64,000 nucleotides of DNA, from contig OZ220042.1 of NCBI GenBank assembly GCA_964291365.2, positions 62,001-126,000 of the forward strand. Reading direction: 5' to 3'. Within the stretch, counting starts at the first letter, position 1. The number at the start of each line of letters is the position of its first letter. The notes beneath the pieces are model-generated. The model was not told the DNA's origin. It ran no database searches and was given only the letters and a program-made list of their open reading frames with translations. Shown here piece after piece: positions 63,397-64,000 of the stretch. The DNA is from JBDWFY01 sp964291365 (GTDB taxonomy: Bacteria; Pseudomonadota; Alphaproteobacteria; Rhizobiales; Stappiaceae). Position numbers and translations under genes: made by a program.

Positions 63397-64000
63397 GTAA
63401 GTCAAAAATAATACTAACTCTTAAATCTATTAAGAGTATTCAAAGCATACGATCAGTATACAGGGGCACCACCTATAGATTTGGTAATTGGGTAGTGCCC
63501 ACAAGGGCTGTATTGGTCAATTTACTGGCTAAGACTCACACCACTACAATGAGGTCTGTGGAGTACAGTATGGTTTGTGAAACTATGTATGTGTACATTA
63601 AAGGCTCTACCCGTTATCTGCAATACGTTTGCACAGTAGCATGCTATTAAAGATCAATGCTCCTTTATATAATCATTATTATACTCTTACTACCTCATTG
63701 AGCTGTCTGAAAGTGAATCCACCATGCAATAGCTAGAGGTTCCGCAGTAGCTAGCTACCCGGTTATTGGTAGGATTAGCATGTAGCTACCTGTCAGTGGC
63801 CCCAAACATCGAAAAGGAATTAAGCATTTAGCATTAATTTAAGCCTTCCCCTAAAATGGCTAATATTCCATTCAAGTCAGTGAGCAGTTTAATCACTGGA
63901 ACAAGGCAGGCATGTGATCACTGCATGACTAAGAGTTATGCATGTACCACACTCTCCCACTAATTCCCATTAACTGTGTCACCATAGCAACCTAATGTGC
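63397..64000. other. Right end, intronic or intergenic
   Basis: No exon of the family is recognisable. It is AT-rich with scattered CTAGCTAGC words. Confidence 0.5.

Overview
The window is eukaryotic nuclear DNA. Short GT-AG introns (mostly 50-200 nt), AT-rich intergenic spacers, many small inverted-repeat elements and a receptor tyrosine kinase (RTK) family with ectodomains I cannot match to any bilaterian receptor suggest a demosponge. Amphimedon queenslandica or a relative would fit, but this is an inference, not something the sequence states. RTK1-RTK16 are labels local to this annotation.

Layout: every recognisable gene lies on the + strand and belongs to one tandem RTK array. RTK1 (3' part only), RTK2 (kinase deleted), RTK3, RTK4 and RTK5 (broken ectodomain) fill 1-18.8 kb. 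RTK6, RTK7 (kinase deleted, decayed), RTK8 and RTK9 fill 19.9-34.8 kb. RTK1-4 and RTK6-9 correspond gene for gene at a constant offset of about 20.44-20.53 kb, so about 14 kb has been duplicated. A repeat-rich spacer (34.7-36.5 kb) holds a palindrome and several MITE-like elements. RTK10 (36.5-39.8 kb) is the last gene with the first ectodomain class (A). RTK11 (40.0-45.3 kb) has class B. A spacer at 45.4-48.0 kb carries a possible unrelated first exon, a fold-back and a 725-bp terminal-inverted-repeat element. RTK12, RTK13, RTK14 and RTK15 (48.0-62.7 kb) have class C. RTK13 is a B+C chimera, and a kinase pseudogene fragment lies in front of it. RTK16 starts at 62.9 kb and runs off the right end.

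Gene architecture: signal-peptide exon, one large ectodomain exon, Ser/Thr-rich stalk and transmembrane helix (stalk absent in class C), several small juxtamembrane exons with tyrosine motifs, six or seven kinase exons, and a conserved tail exon (DPEAATLGAGLDKA). For RTK3, 4, 6, 8, 9, 10, 12, 13, 14 and 15 the exons I delimited join into one open frame whose length is a multiple of three, which strongly supports the models. The kinase resembles the Eph family most by eye (FLQEAAIMGQFSHPN, STASDVWSFGCVMYE, RLPPPxGCPxxIYxLMxxCW) but the ectodomains are not Eph-like.

How the genes may work together (inference): the array looks like a rapidly evolving cell-surface receptor family with diverse ectodomains feeding one almost invariant intracellular kinase and tail. 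Kinase exons stay nearly identical even at silent sites while introns and ectodomains diverge, which suggests gene conversion. Genes without a kinase, a secreted ectodomain candidate, a two-ectodomain chimera, variable stalk repeats and shared upstream motifs all point to birth-and-death evolution.
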